NCBI GenBank assembly: GCA_900095095.1
Contig: FMBT01000337.1
Span: 62,001 to 126,000 of the forward strand
Direction: 5' to 3'
DNA: 64,000 nt
From: Fragilariopsis cylindrus CCMP1102
Lineage: Eukaryota; Bacillariophyta; Bacillariophyceae; Bacillariales; Bacillariaceae
In this document: in pieces, positions 32,259 through 41,955 of the stretch
Layout of the letters: every line of letters starts with the position of its first letter
Numbering within the stretch: position 1 is the first letter of the stretch
Position numbers and translations under genes: made by a program
The notes under the pieces: generated by a model
The model's input: the letters and a program-made list of their open reading frames with translations, nothing else
The model's database searches: none
Told to the model about the DNA's origin: nothing

Positions 32259-35200
32259 TTAGTTGAACCTACTGGGACAAACAATTGCGGCTTCTGCAGG
32301 AGTATCTTCTTGAATGTCGCCGTCGCATTCTTCACTGCAGGAATCTTCCGTTATGCACGAACCGGCTGCGAAAACCAAAGAAGCACACTTGCAGGAGTTT
32401 TTGCCGGTGCAACTACCGGCTGCAGAGGAGAAAGTAGCTTTGGTTCCCCAACATGAACCCTCACCAGTACAAGAACCAGCAGCAATGGAACCACCAGCCT
32501 TGTAGCAGGAACCCTTGCCAGTACAAGAACCAGCAGCAATGAAACCAGTAGACCTGTAGCAGGAACCCTCTCCAGTACAAGAACCAGCAGCAATGGAACC
32601 TTCGCTCACTGCAACACAGGCATCCCCGCCAAGACACGCATCAGCCGCAACATAGATGGCTAAACATTGGCAGTTTGTGCCTGGACCAATGCAACTTCCG
32701 GCGCCAACTACGATAGGATACGAACTGGGAAAGGCGCTACGAGAAGCACTAGAATCAGCGCTTGGATACGCACTAGGAATTGCACTGGGAGCAACACTAG
32801 GAGCAGCACTTGGATCAAAACTTGGGATGAAACTGGGTGCTCTTGGCGATAAACTTGGACCTGAACTGGGCAAGCTACTCTGTGACTCACTTGGTCCTGA
32901 GCTAGGACTATCACTTGGAAACAAACTGGGCTTTGTACTCAGAACTGTGATCGGATCTGAACTAGGAACAGTGCTAGGAGAAGCACTTGAATCAAAACTT
33001 GGATATGCACTAGGAATTGCACTGGGAGCAACACTAGGAGCAGCACTTGGATCAGAACTTGGGATGAAACTGGGTGCTCTTGGCGATAAACTTGGACCTG
33101 AACTGGGCAAGCTACTCTGTGACTCACTTGGTCCTGAGCTAGGACTATCACTTGGAAACAAACTGGGCTTTGTACTCAGAACTGCGATGGGATCTGAACT
33201 AGGAACAGTGCTAGGAGAAGCACTTGAATCAAAACTTGGATTTGCACTAGGAATTGCACTGGGAGCAACACTAGGAGCAGCACTTGGATCAGAACTTGGG
33301 ATGAAACTGGATGCTCTGGGCGATAAACTTGGACCTGAACTGGGCAAGCTACTCTGTGACTCACTTGGTCCTGAGCTAGGACTATCACTTGGAAACAAAC
33401 TGGGCTTTGTACTCAGAACTGCGATCGGATCTGAACTAGGAACAGTGCTAGGAGAAGCACTTGAATCAGCGCTTGGATTTGCACTAGGAATTGCACTGGG
33501 AGCAACACTAGGAGCAGCACTTGGATCAAAACTTGGGATGAAACTGGGTGCTCTTGGCGATAAACTTGGACCTGAACTGGGCAAGCTACTCTGTGACTCA
33601 CTTGGTCCTGAGCTAGGACTTTCACTTGGAAACAAACTGGGCTTTGTACTCAGAACTGTGATTGGATCTGAACTAGGAACAGTGCTAGGAGAAGCACTTG
33701 AATCAAAACTTGAATTAGGAACGGCGCTAGGAGAAGCACTGGGAGCAACACTAGGAGCAGCACTTGGATCAAAACTTGGGATGAAACTGGGTGCTCTTGG
33801 CGATAAACTTGGACCTGAACTGGGCAAGCTACTCTGTGACTCACTTGGTCCTGAGCTAGGACTATCACTTGGAAACAAACTGGGCTTTGTACTCAGAACT
33901 GTGATCGGATCTGAACTAGGAACAGTGCTAGGAGAAGCACTTGAATCAAAACTTGAATTAGGAACGGCGCTAGGAGAAGCACTGGGAGCAACACTAGGGG
34001 CAGCACTTGGATCAAAACTTGGGATGAAACTGGGTGCTCTTGGCAATAAACTTGGACCTGAACTGGGCAAGCTACTCTGTGACTCACTTGGTCCTGAGCT
34101 AGGACTATCACTTGGAAACAAACTGGGCTTTGTACTCAGAACTGCGATGGGATCTGAACTAGGAACAGTGCTAGGAGAAGCACTTGAATCAAAACTTGGA
34201 TTTGCACTAGGAATTGCACTGGGAGCAACACTAGGAGCAGCACTTGGATCAGAACTTGGGATGAAACTGGGTGCTCTGGGCGATAAACTTGGACCTGAAC
34301 TGGGCAAGCTACTCTGTGACTCACTTGGTCCTGAGCTAGGACTATCACTTGGAAACAAACTGGGCTTTGTACTCAGAACTGTGATCGGATCTGAACTAGG
34401 AACAGTGCTAGGAGAAGCACTTGAATCAAAACTTGAATTAGGAACGGCACTAGGAGAAGCACTGGGAGCAACACTAGGAGCAGCACTTGGATCAGAACTT
34501 GGGATGAAACTGGATGCTCTGGGCGATAAACTTGGACCTGAACTGGGCAAGCTACTCTGTGACTCACTTGGTCCTGAGCTAGGACTATCACTTGGAAACA
34601 AACTGGGCTTTGTACTCAGAACTGCGATCGGATCTGAACTAGGAACAGTGCTAGGAGAAGCACTTGAATCAGCGCTTGGATTTGCACTAGGAATTGCACT
34701 GGGAGCAACACTAGGAGCAGCACTTGGATCAGAACTTGGGATGAAACTGGATGCTCTGGGCGATAAACTTGGACCTGAACTGGGCAAGCTACTCTGTGAC
34801 TCACTTGGTCCTGAGCTAGGACTATCACTTGGAAACAAACTGGGCTTTGTACTCAGAACTGTGATCGGATCTGAACTAGGAACAGTGCTAGGAGAAGCAC
34901 TTGAATCAGCGCTTGGATTTGCACTAGGAATTGCACTGGGAGCAACACTAGGAGCAGCACTTGGATCAGAACTTGGGATGAAACTGGATGCTCTGGGCGA
35001 TAAACTTGGACCTGAACTGGGCAAGCTACTCTGTGACTCACTTGGTCCTGAGCTAGGACTATCACTTGGAAACAAACTGGGCTTTGTACTCAGAACTGCG
35101 ATGGGATCTGAACTAGGAATGGCGCTAGGAGAAGCACTTGAATCAGCGCTTGAATTAGGAACGGCGCTAGGAGAAGCACTGGGAGCAACACTAGGGGCAG

Positions 35201-38200
35201 CACTTGGATCAAAACTTGGGATGAAACTGGATGCTCTTGGCGATAAACTTGGACCTGAACTGGGCAAGCTACTCTGTGACTCACTTGGTCCTGAGCTAGG
35301 ACTATCACTTGGAAACAAACTGGGCTTTGTACTCAGAACTGCGATGGGATCTGAACTAGGAATGGCGCTAGGAGAAGCACTTGAATCAGCGCTTGAATTA
35401 GGAACGGCGCTAGGAGAAGCACTGGGAGCAACACTAGGGGCAGCACTTGGATCAAAACTTGGGATGAAACTGGGTGCTCTTGGCGCTAAACTTGGACCTG
35501 AACTGGGCAAGCTACTCTGTGACTCACTTGGTCCTGAGCTAGGACTATCACTTGGAAACAAACTGGGCTTTGTACTCAGAACTGTGATGGGATCTGAAGT
35601 AGAAACGGCGCTAGGAGAAGCACTCGAATCAGTGCTTGGATACGCACTAGGAATTGCACTGGGAGCAAGACTTGGGGCAGCACTTGGATCAAAACTTGGG
35701 ATGAAACTGGATGCTCTGGGCGATAAACTTGGACCTGAACTGGGCAAGCTACTCTGTGACTCACTTGGTTCTGAGCTAGGACTCAGTGAAAGACTTGGAA
35801 GGGAACTAGGAGCAGCATTTGGTGAAAAACTTGGAAGAGAACTTGGTGCAAAACTGTTGCTTGGTTCTGTAGTTGCAATAGGTTCAGAACTTGGTGCAGC
35901 ACTTTTGGTGGGTTCATTACTTAAGCTTGGTTGATTACTTGGCAAAGAACCCGTTGACAAACTGGGGGCGGAACTAGGTGCGCCGCTTGGATGAACACTA
36001 GCAGTAGTAGTAGTTGTAGGAAGCTTATTGTTTGTAGCAATATACATCATATGAGCAGTGCTAGGAACACCACTTGGTGCAAGACTTGGATTGGCACTTG
36101 GTACAACACTGGGCACAGCACTTGCGGACAAACTAGGAGTTGTGCTAGGAGCAGAGCTAGGAACAAAGCAACGAGCAGAGCTGGGAGCAGAGCTGGGAAC
36201 AGAGCAATAAGCAGAGCTAGGAGCAGAGCTAGGAACAGAGCTAGGCACAGAACTTGGCTTTTGACTTGAAACAGCATTAGGCAGTGAGCTTGGCTTTGAG
36301 CTCTGGACAACACTTGATAGTATACTTGGTGCAAAACTTGGCTTTTGACTCAGTACAGAACTAGGCAAAGAGCTTGGGTTCAAACTCTGGACAGAACTTT
36401 GAGCTCTGCTCGGATCAAGACTAGGAAAAAAACTAGGAACATCACTTGGCACAAAACTCGGCATGGAACTAGGAGCCGCGCTTGGTGAAAGACTTGGAAG
36501 AGAACTTGGTGCAAAACTGTTGCTTGGTTCTGCAGTTGCAGTAGGTTCAGAGCTAGGTGCAGCACTTGTGGTGGGTGCATTACTTAAGCTTGGTAGATTG
36601 CTTGGCAAAGAACTTGGTGCCAAACTGGGCAGAGAACTAGGTGCGCCGCTTGGATGAATACTAGCAGTGAAGCTAGGGACACCACTTGGTGCAAGACTTG
36701 ATTTGAAACTTGGTAAAACACTGGGCACAGCACTTGCCGACAAACTAGGAGTTGTACTGGGTGCAACACTTGGATCAAAGCTAGGATCAAAGTTAGGAGC
36801 AGAGCTAGGAGCAGAGCTAGGTACAGAGCTAGGTACAGAGCTAGACAAAAGACTTGGCTTTTGACTTTGAACAGCATTAGGCAGTGAGCTTGGCTTTGAG
36901 CTCGGGACGACACTTGATAGCATACTTGGTGCAAGACTTGGTTTTTGACTCAGTACAGCACTAGGCAATGAACTTGGTTTCAAACTAGGGACAGAACTTT
37001 GAGCTCTGCTCGGATCAAGACTAGGAAAAAAACTATGAACATCACCTGGCACAAAAGTTGAAATGGAACTAGGAGTAGCACTCAGTGAATGACTTGGAAG
37101 GGAACTAGGAGCAGCACTTGGTGAAAGACTTGGAAGAGAACTTGGTGCAAGGCTGTTGCTTGGTTCCAAAGTTGCAGCAGGTTCAGAACTAGGTACAGCA
37201 CTTGTGGTGGGTGCATTACTTAAGCTTGGTAAATTACTTGGCAAAGAACCCGTTGACAAACTGGGGGCGGAACTAGGTGCGCCGCTTGGATGAACACTAG
37301 CAGTAGTAGTAGTAGGAAGCTTATTGTTTGTAGCAATATATTCACCACTTGGTGCAAGACTTGGATTGGCACTTGGTACAACACTGGGCACAGCACTTGC
37401 TGACAAACTAGGAGTTGTACTGGGTGCAACACTCGGATCAGTTGGAACGGAGCTAGGTTCAGCACTCGGTGAATGACTAGGCTCGAGACTTGGAATGAAA
37501 CTGGGCTCAGCACTGGGCAATGAGCTCGGTTTAGAAGGAGCAGCACTTGGTGAAAGACTTGGAGGAGACCTTGGTGCAAGGCTGTTGCTTGGTTCCACAG
37601 TTGCAGTAGGTTCAGAACTAGGTACAGCACTTGTGGTGGGTGCATTACTTAAGCTTGGTTGATTACTTGGCAAAGAACCTGTTGACAAACTGGGGGCGGA
37701 ACTAGGTGCGCCGCTTGGATGAACACTAGCAGTAGTAGTAGTAGGAAGCTTATTGTTTGTAGCAATATATTCACCACTTGGTGCAAGACTTGGATTGGCA
37801 CTTGGTACAACACTGGGCACAGCACTTGCTGACAAACTAGGAGTTGTACTGGGTGCAACACTCGGATCAGTTGGAACGGAGCTAGGTTCAGCACTCGGTG
37901 AATGACTAGGCTCGAGACTTGGAATGAAACTGGGCTCAGCACTGGGCAATGAGCTCGGTTTAGAAGGAGCAGCACTTGGTGAAAGACTTGGAAGAGAACT
38001 TGGTGCAAGGCTGTTGCTTGGTTCCACAGTTGCAGTAGGTTCAGAACTAGGTACAGCACTTGTGGTGGGTGCATTACTTAAGCTTGGTAGACTACTGGGC
38101 AAAGAACTTGGTGCCAAACTAGGGACGGAACTAGGTGCGACGCTTGGATGAACACTAGCGGTAGTGGTAGTAGTAGGAAGCTTATTGTTTGTAGCAATAT

Positions 38201-40298
38201 ATTCACCACTTGGTGCAAGACTTGGATTGGCACTTGGTACAACACTGGGCACAGCACTTGCTGACAAACTAGGAGTTGTACTGGGTGCAACACTCGGATC
38301 AGTTGGAACAGAGCTAGGTTCAGCACTCAGTGAATGACTAGGCTCGAGACTTGGAATGAAACTGGGCTCAGCACTGGGCAATGAGCTCGGTTTAGAAGTA
38401 GGGACAGAATTTGGTTCGCTACTCGGATTATCGCTAGAAGCAGAGGTTGGGATATTACTTGGTACGGTACTTGGTATGGTACTTGGACGTGAAGTAGGTT
38501 CTAAATTTGGCAAGAGACTTTGTACAAAACTCAGTGTACCAATCGGATAAAGACTAGGGACAGAACTCGGCACTGAGCTTGGCGTGTCACTAGGTCTAAT
38601 AGAAGGGATAGAAGTTGGCAATTGGCTGGGTTTAGGCGAAGGAGCAGCACTTGGACTAAAATTAAAACTCGGAGCCGGACTTGGGGTTGGGTGTAGCTCT
38701 TCTGTTGGATTGATACTTCCTGAAGGCAAAGAACTCGGATTACTCGATGGTTGAGCACTCGGACCAACATTCGGTGTTACGCTTGGATCCGCACTAGAAT
38801 CCGCACTAGGAACAAGGCTAGGACTAGGGATAACGCTCGGATCAAGACTTGAGATGTAACTAGGAGCATTACTTAGGACAATATTGGGGACAGAGCTTGG
38901 TGTATCGCTTGGATCAAGACTAGGAACGGCGCTAGGAGATGTAAGTGAATCAGCGTTTGAATTCTCACTAGGAATCGTACCAGGAACCGTACTAGGAATC
39001 GCACTGGGATCAAAACTAGGGACAGCGCTTGGATAAAGACTTGGGATGAAAGTAGATGCCGCACTCGGTAATAAACTTGGATCCAAGCTGGGCAAGCTAC
39101 TCTGTGACTCACTCGGTCCTGAACTAGGTCTATCACTTGGAAAGAAAATGGGCTCCGTACTCGGAACAGGTTCCAAGCTAGGAACAGAACTCGATGCATC
39201 GGTTGGTGACGCAGTTGGCGATACTGAGGGCGCAGTAGATATTTTAGTAGGCGTCGTAGTAGGTGCAACAGTAGCTGACATAATTACAGAAGATGGAGAA
39301 TCAGATGGTGCAGATGATGGTTCCTCGGTTGGACTACTGGAAGGCGAAGACGTCGTTGAAGATGATGTTGGTTTATTAGTCGGATTTATTGTAGGGGTAC
39401 GAGTCGGGAAATATGCTGGTAAGATAGTTGGAGGTCGATTATTGATTTCTTTACTCTTTTTCTCTTCTTTGCTTTTTTTTCCTTTACTTTTATCGTCACC
39501 TTTGCCTTTCCCTTTACTCTTTTCACTTTTCTTGCTGTTCGAACCCTTCCCTGAGCTTTTTTGTTTGTAGTAGTTGTTGTTGTTGTTGCTGTTCGTACTT
39601 TTGCTGTTTTTCGTTTCGACGACTCTATTATCTATTGATTTCGATGTCTTCGAATTCTCTATTTTGCTGTTTTTCCCTTTACTTTTATCGTCTCCTTTCC
39701 CTTTCCCCTTACTCTTTTCACTTTTCTTGCTGTTCGAACCCTTCCCTGAACTTTTTTGTTCGTAGTAGTTGTTGTTGTTATTGTTGCTGTTCGTATTTTT
39801 GCTATTTTTCGTTTCGACGACTCTACTATCTATTGATTTCGATGTCTTCGAATTCGACCCCTTTCCTTTTCCTTTCGAAGCCTCGTTTAGTTCACGTTCT
39901 AGTCCTTTGCCTTTGCATTTACTCTTTTTGTTTCCTTTGCCTTTTCCTTTTGATGTCGGTTTTAGTTCACGTTCCAACATTTCGCCTTCATGGGCACTGT
40001 CGTCGACAACTTTCTTCGAATCAGTGTATCTTCGTAACATCCTAGTACTAGTAGTAGTGTGGTTGGTACCAATTCTAATGGAACGAACATTCTCACCTGA
40101 ACGAAGGATGTTGGAAAAAAATGAACCTGATCCAATCACAACTATTACTATTAATAACAGCGACAGAACAGAACATAACAACGAATTACTTCTTCGAAAA
40201 CAACGCGTTCGATGTTGTTGCTGTTGTTGTTGATAATGATGATGATGATGATCATTCACTCCATGATTCTGTAGTGCAGTAGTGAGTGATTCGTGCAT
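32259..40298 (-). CDS. giant Pro-Ser repeat protein with silaffin-like lysine blocks and cysteine-rich C-terminus
   Basis: One exon encodes 2,679 residues. Residues 37-62 form a signal anchor (SLLCSVLSLLLIVIVVIGSG), so the product should enter the secretory path. Residues about 110-300 are Lys/Gly/Ser-rich (TSKGKGKGNKKSKCKGKG) with a duplicated block of about 65 residues. Two REL tripeptides (110-112, 135-137) stand just before lysine blocks, matching the RXL processing sites of diatom silaffins and cingulins. Residues about 310-2,530 are PSxxPS-type repeats in two arrays listed separately. The last 145 residues carry cysteine motifs of the form AAGSCTGEGSC, repeated about five times. Secreted Pro-Ser repeat proteins of this kind are common in diatoms. 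Extracellular matrix, frustule-linked or adhesive roles are inferred. The whole frame stays open, which argues for selection. Confidence 0.85.
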   Translation of the reverse strand: MHESLTTALQNHGVNDHHHHHYQQQQQQHRTRCFRRSNSLLCSVLSLLLIVIVVIGSGSFFSNILRSGENVRSIRIGTNHTTTSTRMLRRYTDSKKVVDDSAHEGEMLERELKPTSKGKGKGNKKSKCKGKGLERELNEASKGKGKGSNSKTSKSIDSRVVETKNSKNTNSNNNNNNYYEQKSSGKGSNSKKSEKSKGKGKGDDKSKGKNSKIENSKTSKSIDNRVVETKNSKSTNSNNNNNYYKQKSSGKGSNSKKSEKSKGKGKGDDKSKGKKSKEEKKSKEINNRPPTILPAYFPTRTPTINPTNKPTSSSTTSSPSSSPTEEPSSAPSDSPSSVIMSATVAPTTTPTKISTAPSVSPTASPTDASSSVPSLEPVPSTEPIFFPSDRPSSGPSESQSSLPSLDPSLLPSAASTFIPSLYPSAVPSFDPSAIPSTVPGTIPSENSNADSLTSPSAVPSLDPSDTPSSVPNIVLSNAPSYISSLDPSVIPSPSLVPSADSSADPSVTPNVGPSAQPSSNPSSLPSGSINPTEELHPTPSPAPSFNFSPSAAPSPKPSQLPTSIPSIRPSDTPSSVPSSVPSLYPIGTLSFVQSLLPNLEPTSRPSTIPSTVPSNIPTSASSDNPSSEPNSVPTSKPSSLPSAEPSFIPSLEPSHSLSAEPSSVPTDPSVAPSTTPSLSASAVPSVVPSANPSLAPSGEYIATNNKLPTTTTTASVHPSVAPSSVPSLAPSSLPSSLPSLSNAPTTSAVPSSEPTATVEPSNSLAPSSLPSLSPSAAPSKPSSLPSAEPSFIPSLEPSHSPSAEPSSVPTDPSVAPSTTPSLSASAVPSVVPSANPSLAPSGEYIATNNKLPTTTTASVHPSGAPSSAPSLSTGSLPSNQPSLSNAPTTSAVPSSEPTATVEPSNSLAPRSPPSLSPSAAPSKPSSLPSAEPSFIPSLEPSHSPSAEPSSVPTDPSVAPSTTPSLSASAVPSVVPSANPSLAPSGEYIATNNKLPTTTTASVHPSGAPSSAPSLSTGSLPSNLPSLSNAPTTSAVPSSEPAATLEPSNSLAPSSLPSLSPSAAPSSLPSHSLSATPSSISTFVPGDVHSFFPSLDPSRAQSSVPSLKPSSLPSAVLSQKPSLAPSMLSSVVPSSKPSSLPNAVQSQKPSLLSSSVPSSVPSSAPSSAPNFDPSFDPSVAPSTTPSLSASAVPSVLPSFKSSLAPSGVPSFTASIHPSGAPSSLPSLAPSSLPSNLPSLSNAPTTSAAPSSEPTATAEPSNSFAPSSLPSLSPSAAPSSMPSFVPSDVPSFFPSLDPSRAQSSVQSLNPSSLPSSVLSQKPSFAPSILSSVVQSSKPSSLPNAVSSQKPSSVPSSVPSSAPSSAYCSVPSSAPSSARCFVPSSAPSTTPSLSASAVPSVVPSANPSLAPSGVPSTAHMMYIATNNKLPTTTTTASVHPSGAPSSAPSLSTGSLPSNQPSLSNEPTKSAAPSSEPIATTEPSNSFAPSSLPSFSPNAAPSSLPSLSLSPSSEPSESQSSLPSSGPSLSPRASSFIPSFDPSAAPSLAPSAIPSAYPSTDSSASPSAVSTSDPITVLSTKPSLFPSDSPSSGPSESQSSLPSSGPSLAPRAPSFIPSFDPSAAPSVAPSASPSAVPNSSADSSASPSAIPSSDPIAVLSTKPSLFPSDSPSSGPSESQSSLPSSGPSLSPRASSFIPSFDPSAAPSVAPSASPSAVPNSSADSSASPSAIPSSDPIAVLSTKPSLFPSDSPSSGPSESQSSLPSSGPSLSPRASSFIPSSDPSAAPSVAPSAIPSANPSADSSASPSTVPSSDPITVLSTKPSLFPSDSPSSGPSESQSSLPSSGPSLSPRASSFIPSSDPSAAPSVAPSAIPSANPSADSSASPSTVPSSDPIAVLSTKPSLFPSDSPSSGPSESQSSLPSSGPSLSPRASSFIPSSDPSAAPSVAPSASPSAVPNSSFDSSASPSTVPSSDPITVLSTKPSLFPSDSPSSGPSESQSSLPSSGPSLSPRAPSFIPSSDPSAAPSVAPSAIPSANPSFDSSASPSTVPSSDPIAVLSTKPSLFPSDSPSSGPSESQSSLPSSGPSLLPRAPSFIPSFDPSAAPSVAPSASPSAVPNSSFDSSASPSTVPSSDPITVLSTKPSLFPSDSPSSGPSESQSSLPSSGPSLSPRAPSFIPSFDPSAAPSVAPSASPSAVPNSSFDSSASPSTVPSSDPITVLSTKPSLFPSESPSSGPSESQSSLPSSGPSLSPRAPSFIPSFDPSAAPSVAPSAIPSANPSADSSASPSTVPSSDPIAVLSTKPSLFPSDSPSSGPSESQSSLPSSGPSLSPRASSFIPSSDPSAAPSVAPSAIPSANPSFDSSASPSTVPSSDPIAVLSTKPSLFPSDSPSSGPSESQSSLPSSGPSLSPRAPSFIPSSDPSAAPSVAPSAIPSAYPSFDSSASPSTVPSSDPITVLSTKPSLFPSDSPSSGPSESQSSLPSSGPSLSPRAPSFIPSFDPSAAPSVAPSAIPSAYPSADSSASRSAFPSSYPIVVGAGSCIGPGTNCQCLAIYVAADACLGGDACVAVSEGSIAAGSCTGEGSCYRSTGFIAAGSCTGKGSCYKAGGSIAAGSCTGEGSCWGTKATFSSAAGSCTGKNSCKCASLVFAAGSCITEDSCSEECDGDIQEDTPAEAAIVCPSRFN
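32708..35812 (-). repeat. coding minisatellite, about 13 units of 237 or 243 bp
   Basis: Unit starts step by 237 or 243 bp through this stretch (for example 32939, 33176, 33413, 33650, 33893, 34136, 34373). Each unit encodes 79 or 81 residues beginning SPSSGPSESQSSLPSSGPSL. The two lengths differ by two codons in the segment PSAIPSANPSAD versus PSASPSAVPNSSAD. Units are nearly identical in bases, and the variant forms are interspersed, which points to recent unequal exchange or gene conversion. All lengths are multiples of three, so the frame is kept. Confidence 0.92.
37220..38390 (-). repeat. coding repeat, near-identical units of 429 bp
   Basis: A second, longer repeat in the same exon. 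Two full units (from 37220 and 37649) and most of a third (from 38078) repeat at exactly 429 bp and encode about 143 residues, including EYIATNNKLPTTTTTASVHP and SVPTDPSVAPSTTPSLSASA. More diverged relatives lie at about 36000-37080. The non-Pro-Ser insert YIATNNKLPTTTT marks the unit boundaries. Confidence 0.88.
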
Positions 40299-41277
40299 AT
40301 TACTACTGTACTGTTCATTCGAAGAGTACTATTACTACTGCTTGGTTGTTGTTAACATATTTTCATCTCTCTTTTTTCAATATTATGACAGCACATCCAA
40401 CGGTTGTTGTTAGCCTATTTTTGTATCTCTCTTTTTTCAATATTATGACCACACATGCATCGACACATGCATCGAAATCATATATATTATAATGAAGATG
40501 ATCTTGTTACGGCACGAAGCGTGTCACATCGGCTTATATGTTCATTGTAATTGTATATATATAAATATTACATACAAACAACGGCGCACTTGATACAGCG
40601 ACGGAATCCCTTTTCCATCCTTATTCCGCGACGGAATCCCTTTCCATCCTTATTCCCAACTAACCGCGACGAACAATTTTGATATTTTTGACACAAAATT
40701 CTACGAACACAATGACGCGCAGATCTCTACAATAGTATCACAGTTTACGTTTCCGGCAGTTGAGAACAATTTTTGGTGTCTAATTAATATGCTTTGATGA
40801 AGTTGAAGTTCTATCAACTCCTTAAATATCTCTTTTATTACCCCACTCAGTACGCAGCCTTAAATTAGTTCTCGTAACCAATCCCAAGCCGTCATTTATA
40901 TTATGTCGAAGCGCGTACACGTGCATTAAAAAGATATGTCTGAATTTCGCACCATACAATACAGTATTTGCACAGCTCGTTCTATGATGTTCTGCTGACG
41001 ATACAAAAGTATACGGTATTTTCTACTATGAGTCATACTATGATGTTATTCTGATTAACAATTAACATTTTACTATGTTTGTTTGTGTATCATCTATCAA
41101 TGTCTAAGACGCGATGAATTTTATTTTGGGACTGTCAGCAGAGATTTAATACAATTAACTGTTGTCTTGTTGTTGGGAGCTGATTTCATTGTTTATTGAA
41201 GAAGAAAACAACAATTTTGTAGAATATCACAAAGTGGTGCATTTTCTAATTAGGTGCATGGTGACTGTTCCTTCGAT
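40299..41277. promoter_or_regulatory. upstream region of the giant gene with two tandem duplications
   Basis: Within 360 bp of the giant gene's ATG are two local duplications. A block of about 46-48 bp ending CTCTTTTTTCAATATTATGA occurs at 40344-40389 and 40402-40449. A 29-30 bp block starting GCGACGGAATCCC occurs at 40598-40627 and 40628-40656. They may be promoter or 5' UTR duplications. The rest is AT-rich with nothing recognised. Confidence 0.6.
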
Positions 41278-41924
41278 TTAGTCCTCCTTCAATCTTGTTT
41301 TTCCAACACCTTCCATTGTTCTGCTGAATTCATTTGCAATGGATAGTTGCCATTTCTTTCTGACCTCGTGGTCCTCATGGTTGATTAGGTGTCTGTATTC
41401 TAACATGTTGCCTGTTGTTTCATCGTATACAGCCATTGCATGGTGAGGTAGTAGTTCATTTGCCATTGTTGTTGATTTGATATGAGTTGCTGTTTTTGCT
41501 TGTAACCTTTAAGTGTTGTAATTGATCTATTGCAGTGTCAGCTGTAACTCTATACCGTTCAACTGTCTTGTGTCTGAGCTCCTCTGATCACTGTCTTTGT
41601 ATTCTACCATGTAGTATTGAGTTGCTCTTTCAGCATGATTCAATTAATGATCTCCTGGTGATGCTATTAGGCAGTCCGATCCTTTCTTTTCAATTTCTTT
41701 CATGGGATCGTTTGTTGCTTCATTTTGTCTAGTTGATCTAATGCAGGGAAAATTCCAGCTTTTTTGAGTTTGTCATACATTTCTTCACTCTGTATCATTT
41801 TATTAATGATTCTTTCTTTCTGATTTTTTGATTGCTACTGTATTGATTGTATTTTAATTGCTACTGACTTTACTATTTGATTGTTTGCGCATGCAAACTT
41901 TATTTGATTGTGACTGTTTTATGG

Positions 41925-41955
<31 letters not shown>

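Noticed and set aside
32708-35812. CRISPR-like array
   Set aside because: The repeats are 237-243 bp, contiguous without unique spacers, and inside a eukaryotic coding exon.
32656-35934. 1,092-codon + strand frame rich in Leu-Gly as a real gene
   Set aside because: It lies wholly antisense to the Pro-Ser repeats, follows their unit length exactly, and has no features of its own. The minus strand has the signal anchor, lysine blocks and cysteine end.
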